Assembly: GCF_050434145.1 (NCBI RefSeq)
Contig: NZ_JBNPVX010000026.1
Span: 1-41,712, forward strand
Length of the DNA stretch: 41,712 bases
Reading direction: 5' to 3'
Origin: JAISST01 sp050434145
GTDB lineage: Bacteria > Fusobacteriota > Fusobacteriia > Fusobacteriales > Fusobacteriaceae
Positions 33,828-41,617 of the stretch are shown here, one piece after another (within the stretch, counting starts at the first letter, position 1; every line of letters begins with the position of its first letter). The notes below the pieces were generated by a model that saw only the letters and a program-made list of their open reading frames with translations, was not told the DNA's origin and did no database searches. Made by a program: the position numbers and the translations under genes.

Positions 33828-34859
33828 TCACTCTATTATATTTTCGTAGAACTCAACTATATAAGAAAATAATCGTTTCTTATCCCATAGTAATTTTTTT
33901 TCTTTCACAGTAGTAAATTCCACCATGGAATACAACCATCTTCCATCTTCAATCTCAGTTGGAATACTTTTTTTAACCATCAATATACCCATAGAAAAAC
34001 CAAATTCTTTCATTTCATCCCCTTTTTTATCATAAAAAACAGTTAATCCATTCAGTATATCAGAATAAAATTCGCATTTTACAAGGACTTTTCCGTCATA
34101 AGAATAAATTTTCCCTTCAATTTCTATTTCTTTTACTTTTGGATTTTTTTCATATGTAAATTTATATTTCATGTTAGAAAAAAATTCTATAGCTTCATTA
34201 GAAGTTTTATTGAATCCCACCTTTACTACATATGCTTCCTTCATAAAAATATAAGCCATTCTTTTATTTAGCTCCTCAAGAAAAAAAGAAGCTCTAGAAT
34301 CAAGAAAACGCGCTTTTTCCTTATTTAAAACAACCTTATTGCCATGAACTTTCACATAAGTAATATTAGTATTTTGGTCATATACAACTAAATTTTTAAT
34401 TAGATTATTTTCTGTAAATTCAAATACAGCCATTACCTTTTTATTGCTATAAAAAAATCTTCCATTGCTACAATTTTCTTTTCCATAAAAATATACTTCT
34501 TTTTGAACAATACCGTTTTTATAGTATTTTACAAATTTACCATCCAATTTATTATTATTATAAGTACCATAACTTATGACTGCTCCACTAATATTGTAGA
34601 AAATAAATGGACCTTCAATCACATTAGAATGAACATTAAATTCCCCCTTCTTATTCCCATTACTATAGTGCAATTTATTTTTCCCATCTGATAAGATCAT
34701 ATTTTCTCTAAAGAAAGATATATATTGACTTTCTAATAAATTATAGATTTCATTTTCTTCAGACAATTTCATATCATCAGACAATATATCATCTGTCATT
34801 GATGATTTCGCCATCAATCCACAAACAATTCCAACAATGATTATGCTTAATATTCCCAT
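33828..34859 (-). CDS. Membrane-anchored protein with MORN-like repeats
   Basis: 343-aa protein. One N-terminal hydrophobic helix (ILSIIIVGIVCGLMA, about 3-17) anchors or exports it, then MORN-like units appear: KLHYSNGNKKGEF near residue 63, GPFIFYNISGAVISYGTYNNNKLDGKFVKYYKNGIVQKEVYFYG near 83-125 and a further one near 270-295 (EFYSDILNGLTVFYDKKGDEMKEFG). The middle (130-250) is unlike the other members. ATG 34859, with GGGGA five bases upstream, is preferred to a TTG at 34874. It is the first of the four MORN-cluster genes. Subcellular side and function are unknown. Confidence 0.75.
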   Translation of the reverse strand: MGILSIIIVGIVCGLMAKSSMTDDILSDDMKLSEENEIYNLLESQYISFFRENMILSDGKNKLHYSNGNKKGEFNVHSNVIEGPFIFYNISGAVISYGTYNNNKLDGKFVKYYKNGIVQKEVYFYGKENCSNGRFFYSNKKVMAVFEFTENNLIKNLVVYDQNTNITYVKVHGNKVVLNKEKARFLDSRASFFLEELNKRMAYIFMKEAYVVKVGFNKTSNEAIEFFSNMKYKFTYEKNPKVKEIEIEGKIYSYDGKVLVKCEFYSDILNGLTVFYDKKGDEMKEFGFSMGILMVKKSIPTEIEDGRWLYSMVEFTTVKEKKLLWDKKRLFSYIVEFYENIIE

Positions 34860-34935
34860 TATAGTCCCCATCAAAACTTGTAATAATTTATCTAATAATA
34901 TACAATTTTATTCACACTATTGTTATATTATAACA

Positions 34936-34970
34936 AAAAAGATGTATTAAATCTATTAAAACATCTTTTT
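34936..34970 (-). terminator. Terminator of the TRAP transporter operon
   Basis: AAAAAGATGT (34936-34945) and ACATCTTTTT (34961-34970) form a perfect 10-bp stem, with T and A runs on both sides. It lies about 55 bases after the DctQM stop and insulates the MORN genes. Confidence 0.8.
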
Positions 34971-35024
34971 TTTTCTATTTATAATTTTAAATATTGTTTA
35001 TATTAAAATTTTTTAACTCTACTC

Positions 35025-36875
35025 CTAAAAAGCTGCAGGAAATAATACTTTTGGTATGGATAAAAATACATTAGGAAATGAAATCAGTATTACTAGTACT
35101 CCCAATGCTGCTAAAAAATATGGTAATACCCCCTTAAATGCCTTTTCGATGGTAATGCCACTTATAGAAGCAGCAATTAATAAGCACAACCCATAAGGTG
35201 GTGTTACAAGACCCAATGCCAAAGTAATTACAATGATTAATCCTAGTATAATGGAATTAATCCCAAGTAAATTAGCTGCTGGTAGTATAATTGGGACGAA
35301 TAGAATCATTGCTGGAACTCCATCCATTATAGTTCCAATACAGAGGAAAAATATCACTATTATTACCAAAAATACAAAAGAACCACCTCGTGTCTCAGCA
35401 AAAAATATCTGTATTAAAGTATTTACTCTGTAATAGCTAAGTAATTCTCCCAAGGCAGTTGCTGTAGATAATGCAAACAATGATAAAGCTGATTGTTTCA
35501 TTGTCTCCATTAATATTTCTGGTAAATCTTTTATCTTTATTGATCTATAAAATATTAGTCCTATTAATAATGCATAAAGACTTGCAAAAGCAGCTGATTC
35601 TGTTGGAGTAAATTTCCCTGTAACAATTCCACCAATTAGTATAATTGGTGTTAATAATGCAGGTAATGATGTTAAAATTTTTTTTATCACTATGTTCACT
35701 GGTACTCTGTTATTTTGGGGAAAATTTCTTTTTTTTCCAATAACAACTACAACTCCCATCATGGCCAACCCCAGCATAATTCCAGGTACAATGCCACACA
35801 AAAATAATGCACCTGTACTGACGCTAGCTATTCCAGAATATACTACCATCAATATACTTGGTGGTATAATTGAACCCAATGTGGATGATGCAGCTGTGAC
35901 TCCAACTGATGTCTCTTGGTCATATCCTTGTTTCTCCATAGCAGGTATCAGTATTTTCCCCACTCCAGCAGTATCTGCTTGTGAAGAACCAGAAATACCA
36001 GCAAATATCATAGAAATCAGGATATTTGCATGTGCAAGTCCACCTCTCACATGACCTACAGCAGATACACACACATCTATTAATTTATCTGTTATTGACC
36101 CCGAATTCATAAGATTTGCTGCTAAAATAAATAATGGTACTGCAAGCAAGGTGAAACTATTCAACCCATTAAACATCTTTTGAAATACTACCATATTAGG
36201 AATAGAAGGTAACGAACTAATCCCAATAAAAGATACAATTCCCAGAGAAAATGCTATTGGAATACCTATTGCAATAAAAAACACAAATATCAATATCAAA
36301 ATAATTGACATAGGAAGCAATTTAAGAATATAAGATGTTATCAATAAAAGCAAAATCAAAGAAATAGATATGATTTTTTTTGATTTATTGCTATCATCCT
36401 TAGATTTCTTCATATCATTTATATCATCAAAAATGTTTTGTATAGAAAATAATATCATTGTTATAGCAGTAATTGGAAGACACATCCAAGTAGGTCCTCT
36501 CTTTAAATTAGGTAATGCGATCCATTTATAATTCCAAAATCTTTGGGTAAGTGCTTTTCCATAATAAAATAAAGCAACACAAAAACAAATCAGAATCATA
36601 GAAATAATAACAGATAAAATTTTCTTTTCTTTTAGATTTTTTATATTATCTGTTACAGCTGTAAAAGCAAAGTGCTTTCTTTCATATACCATTGCACCAG
36701 CTCCCATAAATACTGCCCATATAAAGGAATACATAGATACATCTTCTGTCCATAGAGCAGATATCCCCATATATCTTGTGAACATTTGAGCTATTACTGC
36801 CAATAGAAATATTAACAAAAATATTCCACCTGCGATTATCTGCAATCTATGCATAAAATCAACAATTTTTTTCAT
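35025..36875 (-). CDS. TRAP transporter, fused small and large membrane subunits (DctQM)
   Basis: 616-aa membrane protein. The N-terminal DctQ part (about 1-170) has four helices, with FMGAGAMVYERKHFAF in the typical place, joined through a lysine/aspartate-rich linker (KKSKDDSNKSKK, about 160-172) to the DctM channel domain (about 175-616). The DctM part carries MIFAGISGSSQADTAGVGKI near 275-295 and ASSTLGSIIPPSILMVVYSG near 315-334. Fused QM transporters move carboxylates with sodium ions and a periplasmic binding protein. ATG 36875 is chosen because AGGTGAT precedes it. It follows the substrate-binding gene, separated by a hairpin. Confidence 0.92.
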   Translation of the reverse strand: MKKIVDFMHRLQIIAGGIFLLIFLLAVIAQMFTRYMGISALWTEDVSMYSFIWAVFMGAGAMVYERKHFAFTAVTDNIKNLKEKKILSVIISMILICFCVALFYYGKALTQRFWNYKWIALPNLKRGPTWMCLPITAITMILFSIQNIFDDINDMKKSKDDSNKSKKIISISLILLLLITSYILKLLPMSIILILIFVFFIAIGIPIAFSLGIVSFIGISSLPSIPNMVVFQKMFNGLNSFTLLAVPLFILAANLMNSGSITDKLIDVCVSAVGHVRGGLAHANILISMIFAGISGSSQADTAGVGKILIPAMEKQGYDQETSVGVTAASSTLGSIIPPSILMVVYSGIASVSTGALFLCGIVPGIMLGLAMMGVVVVIGKKRNFPQNNRVPVNIVIKKILTSLPALLTPIILIGGIVTGKFTPTESAAFASLYALLIGLIFYRSIKIKDLPEILMETMKQSALSLFALSTATALGELLSYYRVNTLIQIFFAETRGGSFVFLVIIVIFFLCIGTIMDGVPAMILFVPIILPAANLLGINSIILGLIIVITLALGLVTPPYGLCLLIAASISGITIEKAFKGVLPYFLAALGVLVILISFPNVFLSIPKVLFPAAF

Positions 36876-36900
36876 TTTTTCATCACCTTTTATGATTAAA

Positions 36901-36932
36901 AATAGCACTTAATACTAGTACTAAGCGCTATT
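36901..36932 (-). promoter_or_regulatory. Intercistronic hairpin between dctP-like and DctQM genes
   Basis: On the minus strand AATAGCGCTTA (36932-36922) pairs with TAAGTGCTATT (36911-36901), 11 bp with one G/T wobble, then TTTTAATC. It probably attenuates read-through or protects the upstream message, so that the binding protein is made in excess of the membrane subunit. Confidence 0.7.
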
Positions 36933-36943
36933 TCAACTAAAAT

Positions 36944-37954
36944 TTATTTTGTGTTTCTTACCATATCCAAGTATTTTTTCATATTATTTTTTTCAGCAAA
37001 TGCATCTTGAATAGGAAGAGCTAATTTTTTAAATGCTGCAACATCCACAGCACCAAATTCAGTAATTTCTCCACCTTCATTCTTTACAGTAGCTTTTGAT
37101 TTATCCATCATTTCATATGTAACTTTTCTTTCTTCTTTAGTTGCTTCAACTGATGCTTCATCTATCCATTTCTTTTGTTCATCAGTAAGTCCATTATATA
37201 CATTTCCGTCCATTAAGAACAAACGTGTAGTATAATCATGATGAGTTTCAGAAATATACTTTCCATTTTTAGTTTTATGATGACCTTTTAGCATAAAATT
37301 AGTATAATCATTTTCTGCAGAATCTACTACTCCTTGCTCCAATGCTTGATATAATTCACCCCATGCCACTTGACTTGGTACTGCACCCATACTTTTCCAA
37401 AATTCACTTACAACACCAGAAGTTTGTGTACGTATAGACATTCCTTTCATATCTTCTGGAGTTTTTATTGGTTTTTTACCATAATAATCTCTGACTCCAG
37501 CTGACCAATATCCCATAATTCTGAAGTTATTTCCAGTTTTTTCTAATATTACATCTCTCATTGCAATTCCAAATTCACCATCCAATGATTTTTCCCAATG
37601 ATCAAAACCATCAAATAAATAAAGCAAAGATAACATGTCTACCTCTGGTACCCCAATAGATGTCATAAATCCTGGAGAAGAAACTACCATTTGAGCTGCT
37701 CCCATTGATAATTTTTCTATTAATTCAGCTTCATTTTCTCCCAAAGTTCCATCATGACATATTACTTCAATCTTACCCCCAGAAACCTTTTCTGCCACTT
37801 CTTTGAATTTAGCTAGTCCAAAGTGATATGGATTTTCTGCTGATGTTTGATTTGAAGCAATTATAAGTGTTAATTCCGGTTTTGCTTCCAATTTTGTTGT
37901 TGCAAATAAAAAAAATATTGATAAAACTGATGCTAAAGAAATAAATTTTTTCAT
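36944..37954 (-). CDS. TRAP transporter periplasmic substrate-binding protein (DctP family)
   Basis: 336-aa solute receptor. The signal peptide is residues 1-24 (MKKFISLASVLSIFFLFATTKLEA), with cleavage probably before KPE. The DctP fold shows the carboxylate-binding arginines expected of the family: Arg155 (SAGVRDYYG) and Arg175 (GMSIRTQTSG), and AWGELYQALEQGVVDSAEND (197-216) is the hinge block. Ligands in this family are usually C4-dicarboxylates, sialic acid or sugar acids; the sequence does not identify this one. It is followed by the membrane subunit and preceded, 123 bp upstream, by the nitrogenase-like operon. A promoter and palindrome lie directly upstream. Confidence 0.92.
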   Translation of the reverse strand: MKKFISLASVLSIFFLFATTKLEAKPELTLIIASNQTSAENPYHFGLAKFKEVAEKVSGGKIEVICHDGTLGENEAELIEKLSMGAAQMVVSSPGFMTSIGVPEVDMLSLLYLFDGFDHWEKSLDGEFGIAMRDVILEKTGNNFRIMGYWSAGVRDYYGKKPIKTPEDMKGMSIRTQTSGVVSEFWKSMGAVPSQVAWGELYQALEQGVVDSAENDYTNFMLKGHHKTKNGKYISETHHDYTTRLFLMDGNVYNGLTDEQKKWIDEASVEATKEERKVTYEMMDKSKATVKNEGGEITEFGAVDVAAFKKLALPIQDAFAEKNNMKKYLDMVRNTK

Positions 37955-37989
37955 TATTTATCCTCTCCTAATAGAATTATTTTTTCAAA

Positions 37990-38004
37990 TGATATCATAT
38001 ATCA
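37990..38004 (-). promoter_or_regulatory. Palindrome between the TRAP promoter and its first gene
   Basis: TGATATCATATATCA is an inverted repeat of TGATAT around CAT, starting 13 bases downstream of the putative -10 and 35 bases before the substrate-binding gene. Its position suits a repressor operator. The regulator is not known. Confidence 0.4.
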
Positions 38005-38017
38005 CTCAATACATCAT

Positions 38018-38045
38018 ATTTTACCACAAAATTTGTAAATATCAA
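38018..38045 (-). promoter_or_regulatory. Putative promoter of the TRAP operon
   Basis: On the minus strand, TTGATA (38045-38040), 16 bases, and TAAAAT (38023-38018). It begins 33 bases beyond the stop of the second nitrogenase-like subunit, so the TRAP genes may be expressed independently of it. Confidence 0.45.
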
Positions 38046-38077
38046 CAATCTTTTTTAATAACAATAAAACCATCTTT

Positions 38078-39307
38078 TTACATTTCAGCAAAATATTTAT
38101 TCATGACTTCCATCAAATAATCTGCACCTTTGATTCCCATAAAAGGTAAATGCGTCGCCACTTGGGACAAATTTGGATAAGGAAAACTCACACAAACTTT
38201 AGTATTACTATTGCAACACATATCAATAGATACCTCATCACCAAAAACTAATTGTTTTGTTAACTCTTTCAAAGCATTTAGTTTTTCTTTTTCCTTTTTA
38301 TAATTTATTATATTATCAGATTCAAAATTAACCCCTTTTAATGAATGATTACATATTTTCTTATCTACTAGAAATCCAAATTCTTCACAAAACTTATTGA
38401 ACCCTAATATAGTATCATAGTCACCAATAATAGATGATTTCGGTACTATTCTAGACATTCTTATAGCCATTTGAATTGATCTAGTATCTTTTACTTTTTC
38501 TTCTATGTATTTCACCAATTCATGAGAAATATCTTTAGCCAAGATATTTGATATCTCTTTTAGCCACTCTAGTGTTCCTTTATATCCAAATGGACATTGA
38601 TAAATATAAGGGATATCAAATTTTTCTTTCAAGTACTTTGCAGCAGGTAATGCTTCCTTTCTCATCACTATATTAATAGATGCATTTCTCATATTTTTCA
38701 ATTCTTCTATAGTTGCTTCTAAACCCAGCACAGCATTAACTTCCATCTCAAATGCATCTTTTATAAGATTTTTGATTTCCCAAACATCTGATCTAATCCT
38801 ATAAGATGCAGCAGAAGCGCCCAAAATATTGTATTTTGTTTTATCTTTAAGACAATTTTTTTCAGCTGTAAACTCTTTAGTCAGCAAAGTATAAGTATTC
38901 TCAAGTCCAACTGTATAATCACCACCAAAACCACCATCATCAAAACATATTAATTTTGCATTAACCTTATCTGACATATACTTGCATACACCTTTAATAT
39001 CTGTTCCAATTACTGCAATTACAGCAGAAGCGACTATAAATATTACTTTAGGTTTATAGCTTTCATCTACTTCAACTATTGCTTTTTCAAGTCTAGTTAC
39101 ATCCCCCATTATTATATCATCTTCACTAATGTGTGTGGTGAATAAAGAATTTTCTAGATTAATTCCAAATGAACCATAAAATCCTGCTCCAAAGTGAGTG
39201 GTTCCTGCAGGTCCATATTCCAATACTACAGCATCTTTTATAGGCATTATGCTCCACATTACAGCCATTCTATTTGATGGGATGGGATAATTTCGACATA
39301 AACTCAT
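38078..39307 (-). CDS. Nitrogenase-like component-1 subunit, NifK-type, cysteine-depleted
   Basis: 409-aa second component-1 protein. A gap-free alignment by eye with the upstream subunit puts Ser11, Thr36 and Ala95 where that protein has its three cluster cysteines, although blocks such as MAVMWSIMPIKDAVVLEYGPAG and IVASAVIAVIGTDI keep the fold. Cys4 (MSLCRNYP) lies seven residues before the first position and could supply a fourth ligand. Translation starts from GGAGG inside the end of the upstream gene (38-bp overlap), so the two subunits are made together. It is shorter than NifK. No FeMo-cofactor ligand pattern is recognised. A role as heterotetramer partner in a group IV nitrogenase-like reductase is inferred. 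Confidence 0.85.
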   Translation of the reverse strand: MSLCRNYPIPSNRMAVMWSIMPIKDAVVLEYGPAGTTHFGAGFYGSFGINLENSLFTTHISEDDIIMGDVTRLEKAIVEVDESYKPKVIFIVASAVIAVIGTDIKGVCKYMSDKVNAKLICFDDGGFGGDYTVGLENTYTLLTKEFTAEKNCLKDKTKYNILGASAASYRIRSDVWEIKNLIKDAFEMEVNAVLGLEATIEELKNMRNASINIVMRKEALPAAKYLKEKFDIPYIYQCPFGYKGTLEWLKEISNILAKDISHELVKYIEEKVKDTRSIQMAIRMSRIVPKSSIIGDYDTILGFNKFCEEFGFLVDKKICNHSLKGVNFESDNIINYKKEKEKLNALKELTKQLVFGDEVSIDMCCNSNTKVCVSFPYPNLSQVATHLPFMGIKGADYLMEVMNKYFAEM

Positions 39308-40625
39308 TTGCAGATCCTCCTTTCATTTTTTTAAAGTCACTACAAGCATTATCTACAGCATCTAATACTGTTTCAGTCACTTCAAACCCTAATATATTAT
39401 ATGCATTTGCAAAGATAATAGAAATTATATTTTTCTTTCTCATTTCCATAGGGTTTCCTGCACCTATATTTAGGTCAGGTTTTAATACATCATACAAATA
39501 TTTTAAAGGACCAATATTAGCCGCTCTAGTAACAAAAGGATCTGATTTTTCCAATATTAATTTTAGATTCCTATCATCACTGGATGGAATATCAGAAGTC
39601 TGTATTAATATGGGTTCCAACCCTAATTCTATCAGATATGAATGCAATTCATAAGTAGAAAATGCTGTATTTCCACTAAAATACTTTAACTTTTCCATTT
39701 TAGATTTTATTTTATTTTCTTTTTCTTTCATATTATTATAAAGAGCTTTTACTTTTTCAGGTAATGGCTTTTCCAATAATTTGTATAGTTCTTCATATGC
39801 ATTTAAAATATTTTCTGGTTTTGATTCTCTTTCAAATATCACATATGATACCCCAAACTTTTTTTTCATTTTTTTAGCAAGAGGTATTCCTATAGGGTGA
39901 ACTACTATATTTACCTTTGCAGAAGGTGCTTTTACAATTTGTTCCAAATTACAATGTCCAGGTAATTGTAACCCTTTGGATATTCCCGACTCTTGTAAAA
40001 TATTATATAGCTCTGATTTGGTAAAATCTCCCAATCTTTGCCCTAATATATTAACACTTCCATTACACTCTTGCTCTTTCATTAGATTAGCACATACAGT
40101 CATTGTATCTTGAATACCAGGTAAATGATCATCCGTCTTGAAATTCTCTGCATGAACAACTTCTACTGGAAATCCATATTTTTCTTTAAATAAATCAGCA
40201 ATAGAATCTATATCATCGCCAATAATCTCTACCACACAAGTAGTTACTAAAAATACAGTTTTTGGTTTGTATTCTTCTACCAATTCTTCAAATGCTTCTT
40301 CTAATTTTTCCTTACATCCAAAAGTAACATCATGACTATCCAATACTACAGATACTATATTTCCTTCCAGTCCACCACTAAGACCTCCAGCACCTGTCAT
40401 AGACATCCCACGCATTCTAGCAGTTGCCATTTTAGTATAATATGCACATTCATCAGGACCTAATACCATCATTACTGCATCTTCTATCTCTTTGATAGTA
40501 AGCATAGCCCCCATTAGAGGACAATGATAACCAGGAAATAACGCATTACTTAATGGTTCTACATCTTTTATTTTATTTACATCTCTCAATTTTTTTAGGC
40601 TTTCAGCCATTTTTATTCCATCCAT
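39270..40625 (-). CDS. Nitrogenase-like component-1 subunit, NifD-type
   Basis: 451-aa component-1 protein. Three cysteines sit as in NifD: Cys35 (GYHCPLMGA), Cys60 (GPDECAYYT) and Cys130 (VTTCVVEIIGDD), spaced 25 and 70 residues, close to the spacing of NifD Cys62/88/154. A recognisable counterpart of the FeMo-cofactor ligands Cys275 and His442 was not found. The overall family is oxidoreductase/nitrogenase component 1, which also includes chlorophyllide reductases, CfbD and methylthio-alkane reductase. GGAG seven bases upstream sets the ATG. It lies 21 bases after the Fe-protein gene and overlaps the next gene by 38 bp, so H-D-K form one translational unit. The substrate is unknown. Confidence 0.87.
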   Translation of the reverse strand: MDGIKMAESLKKLRDVNKIKDVEPLSNALFPGYHCPLMGAMLTIKEIEDAVMMVLGPDECAYYTKMATARMRGMSMTGAGGLSGGLEGNIVSVVLDSHDVTFGCKEKLEEAFEELVEEYKPKTVFLVTTCVVEIIGDDIDSIADLFKEKYGFPVEVVHAENFKTDDHLPGIQDTMTVCANLMKEQECNGSVNILGQRLGDFTKSELYNILQESGISKGLQLPGHCNLEQIVKAPSAKVNIVVHPIGIPLAKKMKKKFGVSYVIFERESKPENILNAYEELYKLLEKPLPEKVKALYNNMKEKENKIKSKMEKLKYFSGNTAFSTYELHSYLIELGLEPILIQTSDIPSSDDRNLKLILEKSDPFVTRAANIGPLKYLYDVLKPDLNIGAGNPMEMRKKNIISIIFANAYNILGFEVTETVLDAVDNACSDFKKMKGGSANEFMSKLSHPIK

Positions 40626-40646
40626 AATCGATCTCCATTTAGATTA

Positions 40647-41408
40647 TTAATTTTCTTGTGCTAATATAAATTCTGCCAATTGATTATATACTTTCTGCAT
40701 TTCAGATTCTTCAAATGCCTCAAATACTGTTCCACCAATGCTTTCTGCTTTTTGTATTTCACTAGATCTAGGTATAAATTGAACTATCTCTGTACCTATT
40801 TCTTTCAAAGCTTCTTCTACAATTGCTACTTCATTTTCAATATTTTTGGAATTGAGGATAAGTCCTTTTAACTTGGCATATCCTCTATTCCCAAAGCCTC
40901 TGATTGCCATAGCAATATTGTTTGCAGCATATAGAGACATCATTTCTCCAGAACTTACTATATATACTTCTCTTGCATATCCACCTCTTATTGGCATTGC
41001 AAATCCACCACACACCACATCTCCCAATACATCATATATTACTATATCTGGTTTATATTTCTCAAAAGCTTCTAATTCCTCAAGTTTTTCAAAGGCAGAT
41101 ATAATACCTCTACCAGCACACCCTACTCCTGGTGTAGGTCCACCAGATTCTACACATAGTACTCCACCAAATCCTTCAAATACAATATCTTCTAGCACCA
41201 AATCTTCGCCTTTTTCTTTTATCATTTCCAAAACTGTGGGGATTCTTTTTCCTTTCATTAGATTTTTTGTAGAATCAGCTTTTGGATCACATCCTACCTG
41301 CATTACTTTTTTTCCGACAGCAGAAAGTGCAGCAGAAAGATTGGATGTTGTAGTAGATTTTCCTATTCCACCTTTTCCATATATAGCTATTTTTCTTATT
41401 CCTTCCAT
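40647..41408 (-). CDS. Nitrogenase-like Fe-protein (NifH/BchL/CfbC family)
   Basis: 253-aa ATP-dependent reductase that would pass electrons to the component-1 pair. The P-loop is GKGGIGKST (11-19), followed by DPKADST (41-47). The subunit-bridging [4Fe-4S] ligands are Cys97 (GVGCAGRG) and Cys133 (VVCGGFAMP), in the NifH spacing. Switch II is DVLGDVV (126-132), and Arg100 of the modification site is also kept. It is a little shorter than NifH (about 290 aa) because the C-terminus is trimmed. AGGAGT precedes the ATG. It is first in the operon. NifH itself is unlikely, since no nifB, nifE or nifN accompanies it. Confidence 0.92.
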   Translation of the reverse strand: MEGIRKIAIYGKGGIGKSTTTSNLSAALSAVGKKVMQVGCDPKADSTKNLMKGKRIPTVLEMIKEKGEDLVLEDIVFEGFGGVLCVESGGPTPGVGCAGRGIISAFEKLEELEAFEKYKPDIVIYDVLGDVVCGGFAMPIRGGYAREVYIVSSGEMMSLYAANNIAMAIRGFGNRGYAKLKGLILNSKNIENEVAIVEEALKEIGTEIVQFIPRSSEIQKAESIGGTVFEAFEESEMQKVYNQLAEFILAQEN

Positions 41409-41617
41409 TTTTACTCCTTGTTCAATATGTAATTTATTTATTATTTAGTTAAATTTTACAAAAAATAAAATATATTTTGATTATTAAAATATAGAAAATA
41501 TAAATAATATAATATATAAAGATACATATATAAATATTTTACAATACAAATTATTTTTATGTTCAACTATAAATTTTTAACATTTTATCAGAAAAAAGTC
41601 AAGAAAAGAAAAACCCT
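41409..41617. other. Upstream region of the nitrogenase-like operon
   Basis: 209 bases of extremely AT-rich sequence between the Fe-protein start and the terminal repeat. Apart from the promoter-like site noted separately, no gene, riboswitch or clear operator was seen. Confidence 0.5.
41574..41602 (-). promoter_or_regulatory. Putative promoter of the nitrogenase-like operon
   Basis: On the minus strand, TTGACT (41602-41597), 17 bases, and TAAAAA (41579-41574), 16 bases inside the mobile-element boundary. It would give a long leader of about 160 bases. Several AT-rich alternatives downstream cannot be excluded. Confidence 0.3.

Noticed and set aside
38078..41408. Reading the H-D-K operon as a nitrogen-fixing nitrogenase
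   Set aside because: The K-type subunit lacks the three aligned P-cluster cysteines, no FeMo-cofactor ligands are recognised in the D-type subunit, and no cofactor-assembly genes are present.
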